From Henriciella sp. AS95 (GTDB lineage Bacteria; Pseudomonadota; Alphaproteobacteria; Caulobacterales; Hyphomonadaceae), in the NCBI RefSeq assembly GCF_038900055.1, contig NZ_JBBMQM010000001.1, positions 124,001-188,000 of the forward strand: a DNA stretch of 64,000 nt. Direction: 5' to 3'. The notes beneath the pieces were generated by a model. The model did not search any database and had not been told where the DNA came from. It saw only the letters and a list, made by a program, of their open reading frames with translations. Position 1 is the stretch's first letter. The number at the start of each line of letters is the position of its first letter. This document shows, one piece after another, positions 45,474-53,328 of this stretch. Position numbers and translations under genes: made by a program.

Positions 45474-45854
45474 ATGAAACTCTACCTGCCCGCCATTCTC
45501 GCGGCATCAGCCTGCCTTGCGGCGAGTTGTGCAAGCACTGAGCCAGAGCGCCTTGCCGATATTCAGGCCAGAGCTCTGTCCGGCTGCCCCGGATCAATCC
45601 AGCGCTCACGCGCCGCCGGCGACTATGACTACGACCTCGACACGTGCGAGTGCGTCGCTAAACGCATCACCACACCGCTCTGGTCAGATGAAGAGTCGTC
45701 ATACTCGGGAGACCCGATGCCGATAAAGGATGCCAGGGCGATCGCGGGCGCGATCAATAAAGGCGCAACCTTCGCCGAAGGTCTGGAGACCGCACGCAGC
45801 AAGATCAGCGTCCCGGCCTCCAATTCGGTCAATACGTGTTTCGCCAAGCGTTAG
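45474..45854 (+). CDS. Small lipoprotein of unknown function
   Basis: A 126-residue protein starting MKLYLPAILAASACLAASCA, with lipobox ending at Cys19. The mature part has four further cysteines (SGCPG, DTCECVAK, NTCFAK), likely in disulfides in the periplasm. DYDYDLDTCECVAKRITTPL looks like a conserved core, but I do not recognise the family. GAGGGG precedes the ATG. Its stop overlaps the GTG proposed for the next gene, so the two may be translationally coupled. Confidence 0.68.
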   Translation: MKLYLPAILAASACLAASCASTEPERLADIQARALSGCPGSIQRSRAAGDYDYDLDTCECVAKRITTPLWSDEESSYSGDPMPIKDARAIAGAINKGATFAEGLETARSKISVPASNSVNTCFAKR

Positions 45855-46471
45855 CCTCTATGGCCCTGATGGCCATTGCTGCGTCAGCGGAGGCCGAACC
45901 GGCCATCGATCGCGGGCAAGAAATGACGGATGCGATCTCACCCTATATTCAGCCGGGAGATCTCATCTTCAAAGGGGCGAGCACGGCGGTTTGGACAGAA
46001 CTGGCGGCGCGCTGGTCCACGGGCGACAAGCGATGGGGCCATGTCGGCATCGTCGTGTCCGTTCCGGAGACATGCTGTGATCCGATCTCAGTTGTTCACG
46101 CCGACACTGGCGGCGGCGCGCCCGGCGAGACGATCGGTGAAGTTCGATCTGTTTCCCTTGAAGGTTTTCTGAGTGATGTCGATCAGGCCGGTGTCTTCCG
46201 CCTGAACATCGACCAGGCCGCCCTTGCGCGGATGATCGCGTACGCCGATGGCCAAGCCCGCGCGCACACGCCATTCGACCGCGGCTATTCCATTGAAAGC
46301 GAAAACAATCTCTATTGCACGGAGCTGATCTGGCGCGCGATGACCGCTGGTCTCGGGCACGATCCCATAGGCAAAAAGAGCACATCACTGGGCCGGGTCT
46401 ACATCGCCCTGTCGGACCTCTCGCTTCATCCGCTCGCGCAGGAAGTCAGAGTTGTGGAGGCGCGCAATTAG
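45836..46471 (+). CDS. YiiX/YebB-like NlpC/P60-fold exported hydrolase
   Basis: A 211-residue protein with signal peptide FRQALASMALMAIAASAEAE. It resembles the permuted papain-like amidases of the YiiX family. GDLIFKGAST precedes the histidine of WGHVGIVVS (His69), and the nucleophile Cys161 lies in NLYCTELIW after FDRGYSIES. Such enzymes cut amide or ester bonds in cell-wall peptides or lipids; the substrate here is unknown. The GTG at 45836 overlaps the previous gene; the ATG at 45860 would leave a shorter signal. Neither has a good ribosome site. Confidence 0.8.
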   Translation: MFRQALASMALMAIAASAEAEPAIDRGQEMTDAISPYIQPGDLIFKGASTAVWTELAARWSTGDKRWGHVGIVVSVPETCCDPISVVHADTGGGAPGETIGEVRSVSLEGFLSDVDQAGVFRLNIDQAALARMIAYADGQARAHTPFDRGYSIESENNLYCTELIWRAMTAGLGHDPIGKKSTSLGRVYIALSDLSLHPLAQEVRVVEARN

Positions 46472-47529
46472 GCCCCGGGGATATCAGCTTCCTTGCCGAG
46501 CGTACCGTTGACGTAGAGCTTCGTCACGAAAACCATCAACACGACAAGCATCGGCGTGGCGAGGAGGACGCCAAGCGGCCCCAGCAGCATGCCGAAGGCG
46601 AGGATGGCGATCAGGGTCAGGGCTGGCGGGATGGAAACCGCTTTCTTCTGGATCATCGGATAGATGAGGTTCGCTTCCAGCTGCGAGATGCCGAGATAGG
46701 CGATCGCGGTCCAGAGCGCGGTCATCGGCCCGACGGTAAAGGCGAGCAGGATACCGGGAATCGCCGACACTAACGGGCCCACGGTCGGCACGAACTGGGC
46801 GATCCCGGCGATCAGGGCCAGCCCCATAAAGGCCGGTACGCCGAGCAGCCAGAGCGCGATACCGATCAGGACAGTGATGACGACCATGTCCACCGTGATC
46901 CCGAGCAGCCATTTCCTGAGCGCCCGGCCGGACGCGATGAGCGCGTCGTCGATCTTCTCATCGATGCCCGAGGGAAAGAGCATCAAGAAACCCTTCCGGT
47001 AAGCATCGCTGGACGTGGTGATGAACGCGGCCGCGAAGAAGACGAGCAGCGCCGTGGTCAGACCTGACGCGAATGGGAAAGCAAATCCGCCTGCACTTGC
47101 CGCAAAGTCACGGACCGACCCGCCATTTGAATCGCCGGATGTGAACTTTTCGATCTCGTTGACGATGGCGGCGCCGAGCGGATTGCTTTCCAGCGCGTCT
47201 CTTGCCCGATCCACCGCTTCTGGTAGCCGGTCGACGACGCCGGAGAGGGCGGAGGCCAATTGTGCACCGAACAGGGTCAGCGTGGCCGCCAGCACGGTAA
47301 AGATGGCAAGGGCTCCGAGCGCTAGCGACAGCCCTTTCGGCATCGATACCAGTTTTCTGATCGCAACGGCGACGCCATGAACGGCGATGGCGAGCAAAAT
47401 GGCCGCAAAGCCGAGAAGCAGCGCATCGCGCACGGCCCAGACCAGCAATGCCAGCCCGATGATGAGCACGATTTGAAGCAACCGTGCAGTGAAGGAGGAT
47501 GCGACCTGGATTTCGCTGGATTTACTCAA
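46468..47529 (-). CDS. AI-2E family transporter
   Basis: A roughly 353-residue polytopic protein of the AI-2E/YdgG/PerM family, with seven or eight TM helices. LLQIVLIIGLALLVWAVRDA and FAAILLAIAVHGVAVAIRKL form the first pair; GLALIAGIAQFVPTVGPLVS and AYLGISQLEANLIYPMIQKK are family hallmarks near the C-terminus, with ILAFGMLLGPLGVLLATPML after. Members export small solutes or couple Na+/H+; the autoinducer name is historical. The proposed TTG start at 47529 overlaps the DUF1328 stop as TTGA, indicating translational coupling; there is no ATG before residue about 70. Confidence 0.88.
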   Translation of the reverse strand: MSKSSEIQVASSFTARLLQIVLIIGLALLVWAVRDALLLGFAAILLAIAVHGVAVAIRKLVSMPKGLSLALGALAIFTVLAATLTLFGAQLASALSGVVDRLPEAVDRARDALESNPLGAAIVNEIEKFTSGDSNGGSVRDFAASAGGFAFPFASGLTTALLVFFAAAFITTSSDAYRKGFLMLFPSGIDEKIDDALIASGRALRKWLLGITVDMVVITVLIGIALWLLGVPAFMGLALIAGIAQFVPTVGPLVSAIPGILLAFTVGPMTALWTAIAYLGISQLEANLIYPMIQKKAVSIPPALTLIAILAFGMLLGPLGVLLATPMLVVLMVFVTKLYVNGTLGKEADIPGA

Positions 47530-47699
47530 GTTATTTTCTTGAAGACGGTGAAACCGAGAACCAGCAGAACAATGAAGATGACGAGCGCCAGACCAAACAG
47601 GAAGAAGGCGATATTGGCAGCCGCCCCGGCGATGCCTGTAAGGCCCACTAGTCCGGCTATCAGCGCGATAATAAGAAAGACAAAAGCAAGCTTGATCAT
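47526..47699 (-). CDS. DUF1328 small membrane protein
   Basis: A 57-residue protein of two TM helices: IKLAFVFLIIALIAGLVGLT, then GIAGAAANIAFFLFGLALVI with FIVLLVLGFTVFKK. The GLTGIAGAAANIA hinge is the signature of DUF1328 (YtjA-like) proteins, which are 50-60 residues long and often stress-associated. ATG 47699 gives the family length; ATG 47708 is an alternative start three codons upstream. It overlaps the AI-2E gene. Confidence 0.85.
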   Translation of the reverse strand: MIKLAFVFLIIALIAGLVGLTGIAGAAANIAFFLFGLALVIFIVLLVLGFTVFKKIT

Positions 47700-47792
47700 G
47701 GGGCCCATCCAGTGTGTCGAAACATTTCCAGAACAACAGGCCGCACAGGCGATTGTTCCGAACAACATAAGCTGGCTTGATTTCACAACCGC

Positions 47793-47813
47793 AATTGTTA
47801 CTTGGTAACATCA
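47793..47813. promoter_or_regulatory. Predicted Zur operator before the ZnuD-like receptor operon
   Basis: A perfect inverted repeat TGTTAC (47796-47801) and GTAACA (47805-47810) around TTG, set in a wider AATTGTTAC/GTAACATCA context. This corresponds to the TGTTA...TAACA core of the Zur consensus. It touches the start codon of the 101-residue protein at 47813, so bound repressor would sit over the transcription start. Confidence 0.62.
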
Positions 47814-48118
47814 TGCGTAGCGCCACCTCCTCCCTGTCGATCAAGGTGATCCTTGCGGCCCTGTTTATCTGGGTTCAGGGCGCTGCCTTGTTTGATGCGG
47901 CCGCACATGGCGAAGCGCCTCACGATCACTATGGTGTCGCCTGTGAGCTGACCAAGGCGGTTGCGACCAAGGTCGCCCCGGTCCCGGTCTGCAATGTCCT
48001 TCCGGCGCCGCCCGTCTCAGTGGTTACTGCGACGCCTTTCGTGCAAAACTTTCGGTCCTGGTCGCGCCCGCCCGGCCAAGCCCCGCCTCCGCGAAGTCCG
48101 CCCACCTTCCATCAATAG
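47813..48118 (+). CDS. Small exported His/Cys-containing protein upstream of ZnuD-like receptor
   Basis: A 101-residue protein with signal peptide RSATSSLSIKVILAALFIWV ending around AALFDAAA. The mature N-terminus HGEAPHDHYGVACELTKA clusters three histidines and a cysteine, a plausible metal site; a second cysteine follows at PVCN. The C-terminus is Pro/Arg-rich (PPGQAPPPRSPPTFHQ). I know similar short proteins in front of zinc-type TonB receptors but no named family. No ribosome-binding site is visible and the Zur-like dyad reaches the ATG, so the mRNA may be leaderless. It lies 63 bases before the receptor gene. Confidence 0.7.
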   Translation: MRSATSSLSIKVILAALFIWVQGAALFDAAAHGEAPHDHYGVACELTKAVATKVAPVPVCNVLPAPPVSVVTATPFVQNFRSWSRPPGQAPPPRSPPTFHQ

Positions 48119-48181
48119 ACGCTGAACAGCCCTGCCATCTGGCACGGGCAACCTACCTATTGATCGAAGGATACCTTCAAC

Positions 48182-50350
48182 ATGCCATCCCAAACCTTTC
48201 GCCGCACGCTTGCGGCAACCCTGCTGCTGGGTAGTTGCCCACTCGCATTCGCACAGCAGGCAACCAGCGAAGCCCCCGAAGAAACCCCGGAACGGCTTTC
48301 CACCGTCATCGTCAGCGGCGTCGGCCCGCAGCGCGAGACCGACGAAATGATCGGCAATGCAACCGCCGTCACGCGTGAGGATATCGTCCAGAACCTGCAG
48401 GCCTCCCTTGGCAACACCCTCGACAGCCAGCCGGGCGTATCGACCACCCACTTCGGACAGGCTGCAAGCCGCCCCGTACTCCGCGGCCTTGGCGCTGAGC
48501 GCGTCCTGGTCCTGACCAATGGTATCGGCGTCATCGACGCCTCGGCCGCTTCGCCAGACCACCAGGTCGCCGCGGACGGGATCGATGCCGAGAAGATCGA
48601 AATCCTGCGCGGACCAGCGGCACTTGCCTATGGCGGCCAGGCAATTGGCGGTGTCGTCAATGTGATTGACGGCCTGATCGCCGAAGAGCTTCCGGACGAG
48701 CCTGTCTCGGGCGAAGCCTATGGCGCGCTGAACAGCGTCAATGATGGCGGCACCGAAGGCGGCGCAAAAGGCAAGTTCGTGGCCGGCCCGTTCGTCCTGT
48801 CACTCTCGGCCAGCACGCGCGATTTTGACAATTATGACATTCCTGACTTCGCAGAGTCCTCCAGACTGCGCGCGCTTGAGGATGCAGACCATGAGGAAGA
48901 GGAAGGCGAAGAAGAAGAGCATGAAGAGCACGAGGAAGTGCGCGATACGCTCGAGAACTCCTTCGTGGAAACCGACTCCCTTGCGGCAGGCCTGTCATGG
49001 GTCGGCGATTCGGCCTTTGTCGGCATAGCGGTGCGCCAGCAGACAGCGCTTTACGGCCTGCCGGGCCACAGCCACGAGCATGAGCACGAGGAAGAAGAAG
49101 GAGAAGGGCCAGGAGAGGAAGAAGGTGAAGAGCACGAAGAAGAAATGCCCTTCATCGACCTCGAGCAGACCCGTTACGACATCCGCGCTGGCGCTGATAT
49201 AGACTTCGGGCCATTCACGCGGATCGCCGGTAATGCGTCCTTCGCAGACTATGAACACACCGAATTCGAAGCCCCGGGCGAACCTGGCACCGTCTATGAA
49301 AGTGATGGCGCAGAGGGCCGGGTAGAACTCGGCACAGCCTTTGGCGAGTTTGACGGTGCAATCGGTCTGCAGGTCCTCGATAAGTCGCTCGACGCTTTTG
49401 GCGATGAAGCCTTCATCACCAAGACCGACACCAAATCGACTGGCCTTTTCCTCTATCAGACACGCGAATGGGACAGTGGTTTCGGCGTCGAAGGCGGCCT
49501 GCGCTACGATTCGACAGAATTGGAAAACATTAACGCTGGCACGCGCACATTCGACCTCTATTCCAGCTCATTCGGCATTCACCAGCATTGGGACAATGGT
49601 CTGTTTGTTGGTGGCCAGATCAGCCTGACGGATCGCGCGCCTACAGAGAGCGAACTCTTCGCAGATGGCGCTCACCTTGCAACGGAGCAGTACGAGGTTG
49701 GCGATACGTCCCTCGATAAGGAACGCGGCCTGAACCTTGAGGGAACCGTGCGCTGGCGCGGCGACAACGGCTTCGGTGTCGGCGCAAACCTTTTCCGCTC
49801 AGAGTTTGACGGCTTCATTTATCTCGCCCCGGGTACAACCGTGGAAGAGGGCGCTATCGTCGACGAGGTTGATGAGCTGCCGGTTTACACCTTCGTTCAG
49901 CGTGATGCGACATTCACCGGCGGCGAGATCTATGCCGACTATGAAATCGATGACGGCGCTCTGGGGGCAGACTGGCGCGCGAAAGCGAATGTCGACTTTG
50001 TGTCGGCTGACCTTGATGAAGGCGGCAATCTACCGCTGATCCCGCCCCTGACCTTCAATGCGTCGCTTGATGCTGACTGGGGCCTGTGGAGTGCAGGCGC
50101 AAGCGTGACCGTCGCGGCCGAGCAGGACGACACAGGTGAGGGCGAATTGCCGACTGACGGCTACACCACGCTCGACCTCAGGACTGCGTTCTCGCTGGCT
50201 GATGTCGGAATGGGCCAGGAAGGCACTGAGCTCTTCCTTGAAGCCCGCAATGTGACCGATGAAGAGGTCCGCTATGCGACCTCTGTCCTGAAGGACACCG
50301 TTCCGGCTCCGGGACGCAATATTCGCGGCGGCGTTCGCCTCGTTTTCTGA
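48182..50350 (+). CDS. TonB-dependent receptor, ZnuD-like (putative zinc uptake)
   Basis: A 722-residue outer-membrane receptor: signal peptide to AFAQ near residue 25, then a plug with RLSTVIVSGVGPQRETDEMI, SQPGVSTTHFGQAASRPVLR and IEILRGPAALAYGGQAIGGV, and a barrel ending in LVF with terminal Phe. Two extracellular-type loops are extremely Glu/His-rich: about residues 237-256 (EEEEGEEEEHEEHEE) and about 296-323 (GHSHEHEHEEEE, then EEEGEEHEEE). Neisserial ZnuD uses comparable His-rich loops to capture zinc. The preceding Zur-like dyad and small His-bearing gene support zinc; copper or nickel cannot be excluded. Confidence 0.88.
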   Translation: MPSQTFRRTLAATLLLGSCPLAFAQQATSEAPEETPERLSTVIVSGVGPQRETDEMIGNATAVTREDIVQNLQASLGNTLDSQPGVSTTHFGQAASRPVLRGLGAERVLVLTNGIGVIDASAASPDHQVAADGIDAEKIEILRGPAALAYGGQAIGGVVNVIDGLIAEELPDEPVSGEAYGALNSVNDGGTEGGAKGKFVAGPFVLSLSASTRDFDNYDIPDFAESSRLRALEDADHEEEEGEEEEHEEHEEVRDTLENSFVETDSLAAGLSWVGDSAFVGIAVRQQTALYGLPGHSHEHEHEEEEGEGPGEEEGEEHEEEMPFIDLEQTRYDIRAGADIDFGPFTRIAGNASFADYEHTEFEAPGEPGTVYESDGAEGRVELGTAFGEFDGAIGLQVLDKSLDAFGDEAFITKTDTKSTGLFLYQTREWDSGFGVEGGLRYDSTELENINAGTRTFDLYSSSFGIHQHWDNGLFVGGQISLTDRAPTESELFADGAHLATEQYEVGDTSLDKERGLNLEGTVRWRGDNGFGVGANLFRSEFDGFIYLAPGTTVEEGAIVDEVDELPVYTFVQRDATFTGGEIYADYEIDDGALGADWRAKANVDFVSADLDEGGNLPLIPPLTFNASLDADWGLWSAGASVTVAAEQDDTGEGELPTDGYTTLDLRTAFSLADVGMGQEGTELFLEARNVTDEEVRYATSVLKDTVPAPGRNIRGGVRLVF

Positions 50351-50359
50351 TCCGGCGAG

Positions 50360-50389
50360 ATCCCCTCCTCAATGCTGAGGAGGGGATTT
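50360..50389 (+). terminator. Intrinsic terminator after the ZnuD-like receptor
   Basis: A 12-bp perfect stem, ATCCCCTCCTCA (50360-50371) and TGAGGAGGGGAT (50376-50387), with loop ATGC, followed by TT. The T-tract is short but the stem is very strong. Confidence 0.75.
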
Positions 50390-50505
50390 CCCGCAACACT
50401 CATTAATTCTTTCCCTGCCCGCCTTGCCCAAGGCACGGCTGACACGTAGTGAACCTGATCCTTCGCGCCACAAGCGCCAACCGAACCGAGGAAAGGAGAC
50501 GTCGA

Positions 50506-50586
50506 ATGACCCATTGCGAATGCAAGCTCACCATCGTCGGCTACCGTTCCACCGGCCCGGATTATCGCTCTTCTGCGCAAGGCTGA
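50506..50586 (+). CDS. Possible 26-residue small ORF / leader peptide
   Basis: ATG at 50506 is preceded by GGAAAGGAGACGTCGA, an unusually strong ribosome-binding site. The peptide begins MTHCECKLTIVGYRSTG and ends QG before TGA at 50584. It may be a real small protein (His3, Cys4 and Cys6 are close) or a leader peptide coupled to the hairpins that follow. No family recognised; length alone makes it uncertain. Confidence 0.4.
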   Translation: MTHCECKLTIVGYRSTGPDYRSSAQG

Positions 50587-50606
50587 GACCCAGCTGAGCT
50601 GAAATG

Positions 50607-50649
50607 ATGCGTCATCCGTGACGCATGGAGCGGTGGCCCTGCCCCCGCT
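50607..50649 (+). other. Tandem hairpins in the 50.4-50.7 kb leader-like region
   Basis: First stem: ATGCGTCA (50607-50614) and TGACGCAT (50619-50626), 8 bp perfect, loop TCCG. Second stem: AGCGGTGG (50629-50636) and CCCCCGCT (50642-50649), 7 of 8 paired. They lie between two small ORFs and are not followed by T-runs, so they look like RNA structure rather than terminators. Confidence 0.45.
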
Positions 50650-50682
50650 TCCCGCTATCCATTTCAAATCATTCAGGTTCCC

Positions 50683-50847
50683 ATGAAACCGTTCAAATGG
50701 CTGGCGCGATGCGCCGGCAAACGCTTGCGGCGTGGCCGAAAGGTTGCGCCCGCACCCAATCCTCAACAGCATCGCGATGCGGTGCGTAAATCGCTCTCCG
50801 GCCGCCTCTCAGATCATCTGATCAAGGATGTCGGCGGCGAGCCCTAG
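50683..50847 (+). CDS. Possible 54-residue basic small protein
   Basis: ATG at 50683 opens 54 codons beginning MKPFKWLARCAGKRLRRGRK and ending DHLIKDVGGEP. The N-terminal third is strongly basic. The segment GRLSDHLIKDVGG faintly recalls DUF1127 proteins (RLSDxxLxDIG), but this is too short to assign. CAGG precedes the start. It overlaps the end of the convergent carboxylesterase gene by 4 bases. A reading frame across it on the other strand is a weaker candidate. Confidence 0.42.
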   Translation: MKPFKWLARCAGKRLRRGRKVAPAPNPQQHRDAVRKSLSGRLSDHLIKDVGGEP

Positions 50848-52460
50848 AGGCTTTGCCAGAAGGCTCTGATATCGGCGCGTGGGTCATTCTCGACCCGCGT
50901 GTCGACGTCAAAGATCATCGTGGCGCGCTCATCCTGCGTGTAGGCTGGCCAGTCTGGCAGCCGCTCATTATTGGGATCACCCGTGGCCGCAAACGAAGCC
51001 CAGGCTGACGAGATGCGGTCCGCCATCAGCTGGCTTTCGGCGCTTGCGCCCGTCAGACCACCCCGAACACTGTTGAGGCTGAGCCCCACATCGATTCCGT
51101 GGACGGCGCCATAGCGACCGCCATAGGCCGGGCTCGGCCATGTCCAGAGATAGGTCCAGACCGGAGCGCCGCCGTCTGCCGCTTGCGCAGCTTTGAGTTC
51201 GGCCTGCCGGAAGGCGCTCTTGCGGAAGGACAGATCTGTGTCCATCCGCGCCTTGAGCATGTGCGGCGAGGCGTCTGGATCCTCGGCCTTGTACAGCGCG
51301 ACGGCGGCTTCTGCCTCATCGCCAGCCCGTTTTTCGGCGTAGGCCAGCAGCCCGGCCTCATCGAGATCGAAATCGGCCATTCGATAAGTGCGCTCATCAA
51401 GGGCCGTTGAAATTATCATCGGCACGTCTTTGGAGACCGCCGGCGCATCCGGGCTGAACGGATCGCGTGGGATAGCCGTCCCGTCCACGACCGGGCCGAA
51501 GCTGCGCGGCGCTTCGCCCTTTGCGCGGTCAGCCGCCTCCAGCTTGGCTTGAGCCTCCAGGATGGTGGTGAATGGCAAGGCCTGCATCTTGCCGATCTCG
51601 CCTGGCTCAAGGTCGAGGGCGGCCATGAGGCGTTCGGCGGTCTTCGTCGCAGCGTCGGGGTCACCAGCCGTCAGCATGGAGCCGCTCATCACGCCGGCTG
51701 CATGCATCTTGCCTTTCGCCGACGGCATGGCGAGCAGGGTCGAGACTTTTGCGCCGCCACCGGACTGGCCATAGACCATGACCCGCGACGGGTCGCCGCC
51801 AAACTGCGCGACGTTTTCCTGAATCCAGTCGAGGGCCGCGACGATATCCAACATCCCGACCGCGCCCGATTGCGCGAAGTCATCGCCACCCAGCTCAGCC
51901 AGGTTGGCGAAACCGAACGCGCCGAGGCGGTGATTGACGGCGATCACGACGCTATCGGCAAAGCGCGCCATGCGGTCACCGTCCATGCCGAACGAATTGC
52001 CGGAGCCGCCATAGAAACCGCCGCCATGCAGCACGACGATGACGGGCTTTTTCGCGTCCTTGTCGAGGGTTGGGGTCCAGAGATTAAGAGCCAGGCAATC
52101 CTCGCCAAGGCCGGAGGGGTGGCGGTCAAAAACGATGAGGTCGCCATAGTCAAAGGCGCGATTGTTCGGCATTTGCGGGGCTGCATCGCTAAAGGCGAGC
52201 GCTTCCTTCACGCCGGACCATTTCTCGACGGGCTGTGGCGGCATGAAACGGTTCGATCCACCGGTCGGCGCGCCATAGCGAATGCCCTTGAAGCTGTTCA
52301 TGCCACCGGATTTTGCGCCCATGAGCTTGCCATTCGAGGTCTCGACGACCGGCCAGAGCGCGCGCCGGCCCCAGGCCGGAAGCGCCAATCCTGTTGCACC
52401 TGTTGCAGAAGCAGCCGACAGCAGAAAAAGGCGTCGACTGGGGGCAAATGTGCGCGTCAT
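50844..52460 (-). CDS. Type B carboxylesterase, Tat-exported
   Basis: A 538-residue alpha/beta-hydrolase. TRTFAPSRRLFLLSAASATG contains a twin-arginine-type SRRLFL motif, so it is probably exported folded by the Tat pathway. FKGIRYGAPTGGSNRFMPPQ and EDCLALNLWTP are type B markers, and VIVVLHGGGFYGGSG is the oxyanion hole. The nucleophile is Ser233 in GQSGGG, and the active histidine is likely in YGAVHGIDVGLSL. Family members hydrolyse carboxylic esters such as aromatic or lipid esters. ATG 52460 has GGGAGAG upstream; the TTG at 52475 would precede that site. Confidence 0.9.
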   Translation of the reverse strand: MTRTFAPSRRLFLLSAASATGATGLALPAWGRRALWPVVETSNGKLMGAKSGGMNSFKGIRYGAPTGGSNRFMPPQPVEKWSGVKEALAFSDAAPQMPNNRAFDYGDLIVFDRHPSGLGEDCLALNLWTPTLDKDAKKPVIVVLHGGGFYGGSGNSFGMDGDRMARFADSVVIAVNHRLGAFGFANLAELGGDDFAQSGAVGMLDIVAALDWIQENVAQFGGDPSRVMVYGQSGGGAKVSTLLAMPSAKGKMHAAGVMSGSMLTAGDPDAATKTAERLMAALDLEPGEIGKMQALPFTTILEAQAKLEAADRAKGEAPRSFGPVVDGTAIPRDPFSPDAPAVSKDVPMIISTALDERTYRMADFDLDEAGLLAYAEKRAGDEAEAAVALYKAEDPDASPHMLKARMDTDLSFRKSAFRQAELKAAQAADGGAPVWTYLWTWPSPAYGGRYGAVHGIDVGLSLNSVRGGLTGASAESQLMADRISSAWASFAATGDPNNERLPDWPAYTQDERATMIFDVDTRVENDPRADIRAFWQSL

Positions 52461-52558
52461 TGATTTCTCTCCCAAAAAGCAACGTTATAGTTAACTAGCA
52501 CGATAGGGGAGATCGAGACGTCGGACAATCAGGTGCCGATGTCTATTTTCAGGAAATT

Positions 52559-52906
52559 TTAGCGGCCGCCAAGCGCAGAAAATGGATCCGTTTGGGCCTC
52601 GTCGGTAGTGCCCGTTCCAGCAGACGCCTTTTTGGACTCGGCGTCCCCCCGAGCCTTGTCGGCCGAAAGCGCAGCTTCAAGGCCGGCAGCATCAATTTCT
52701 ATATATTTGGTCGGCTTGCCTGACCTTGGCGCCGGTCGAATGACCATAATGGTTTCGACACATTTGTGCGCTGTAAAATTGGCACCATCGAGGTCCTGAT
52801 CTTCGGTCTCGATCGTGTAGTCCCCGGCGGGGCATTCTTCGTCAATCTCATCAAGTGTGAACGGGAATTGAAATGTAACGAGCTTCTTCGAAATGCGGTT
52901 TTCCAT
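52559..52906 (-). CDS. Uncharacterised cytoplasmic protein
   Basis: A 115-residue protein without signal peptide. Residues 1-75 are structured-looking (KLVTFQFPFTLDEIDEECPA, GDYTIETEDQDLDGANFTAH, ETIMVIRPAPRSGKPTKYIE); the last 30 residues are Ala/Lys/Ser-rich and probably disordered. The first part describes a small beta domain but I do not recognise the family. ATG 52906 has AGAAGG upstream, giving a better start than GTG 52957. Confidence 0.62.
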   Translation of the reverse strand: MENRISKKLVTFQFPFTLDEIDEECPAGDYTIETEDQDLDGANFTAHKCVETIMVIRPAPRSGKPTKYIEIDAAGLEAALSADKARGDAESKKASAGTGTTDEAQTDPFSALGGR

Positions 52907-52996
52907 GCTTTGCGCCTTCTGAAACGCGGGGAGGCCGGGGGAAAGTGGGCTGACCACAGGGGAGCCGCATCATAGCGCTCCCCTGTAGCCGATCGG

Positions 52997-53125
52997 CTAC
53001 TTCTTAGGCGCAGAAGCGGGCTTGGACTGGTCCTGCCGCGGTTGCGACTGTTTCGTCTTGTCACCGGCTGTTTGCTGATGGCCTTTATCGTCCTTATTAT
53101 TCTTATCGTTTTTATGATCGGACAT
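52997..53125 (-). CDS. Small hydrophilic protein, probably disordered
   Basis: A 42-residue protein, MSDHKNDKNNKDDKGHQQTA onwards, with no hydrophobic segment and very high Lys/Asp/Gln content, ending SKPASAPKK. GGGAA stands 8 bases before ATG 53125. Such short charged proteins are often stress-induced. No family recognised. Confidence 0.5.
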   Translation of the reverse strand: MSDHKNDKNNKDDKGHQQTAGDKTKQSQPRQDQSKPASAPKK

Positions 53126-53268
53126 AATGTATTCCCTTTGTTTTGCAGAAATAATATTCCGCTGAATACATATGACCCTGTAAAACCGGTTTGTTAGCAG
53201 CATGCTGTTTATTTAATGAAAACAAATATTTAAACGAATGAATACAGGGCGGGCACCTGATCGAATCC

Positions 53269-53302
53269 TAAAAAGAAAACCCCGGCCACTTGGGCCGGGG
53301 TT
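53269..53302 (-). terminator. Intrinsic terminator after nrdA
   Basis: A 10-bp perfect stem, AACCCCGGCC (53278-53287) and GGCCGGGGTT (53293-53302), followed on the minus strand by TTCTTTTTAGG. It ends the nrdA transcript 27 bases after its stop. Confidence 0.85.
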
Positions 53303-53328
53303 CGCAGTCTCATCCCTAAGACTGTTGA

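Noticed and set aside
50445-50500. TGAACCTGATC sequence resembling part of a TPP riboswitch
   Set aside because: The rest of the TPP aptamer (CTGAGA element and AATGCCAGCG-type arm) is missing and no thiamine gene follows.
50272-50772. 166-codon minus-strand frame across the receptor end and leader region
   Set aside because: It runs antisense into the receptor gene and through the strong terminator at 50360, has no ribosome site and no recognisable product.
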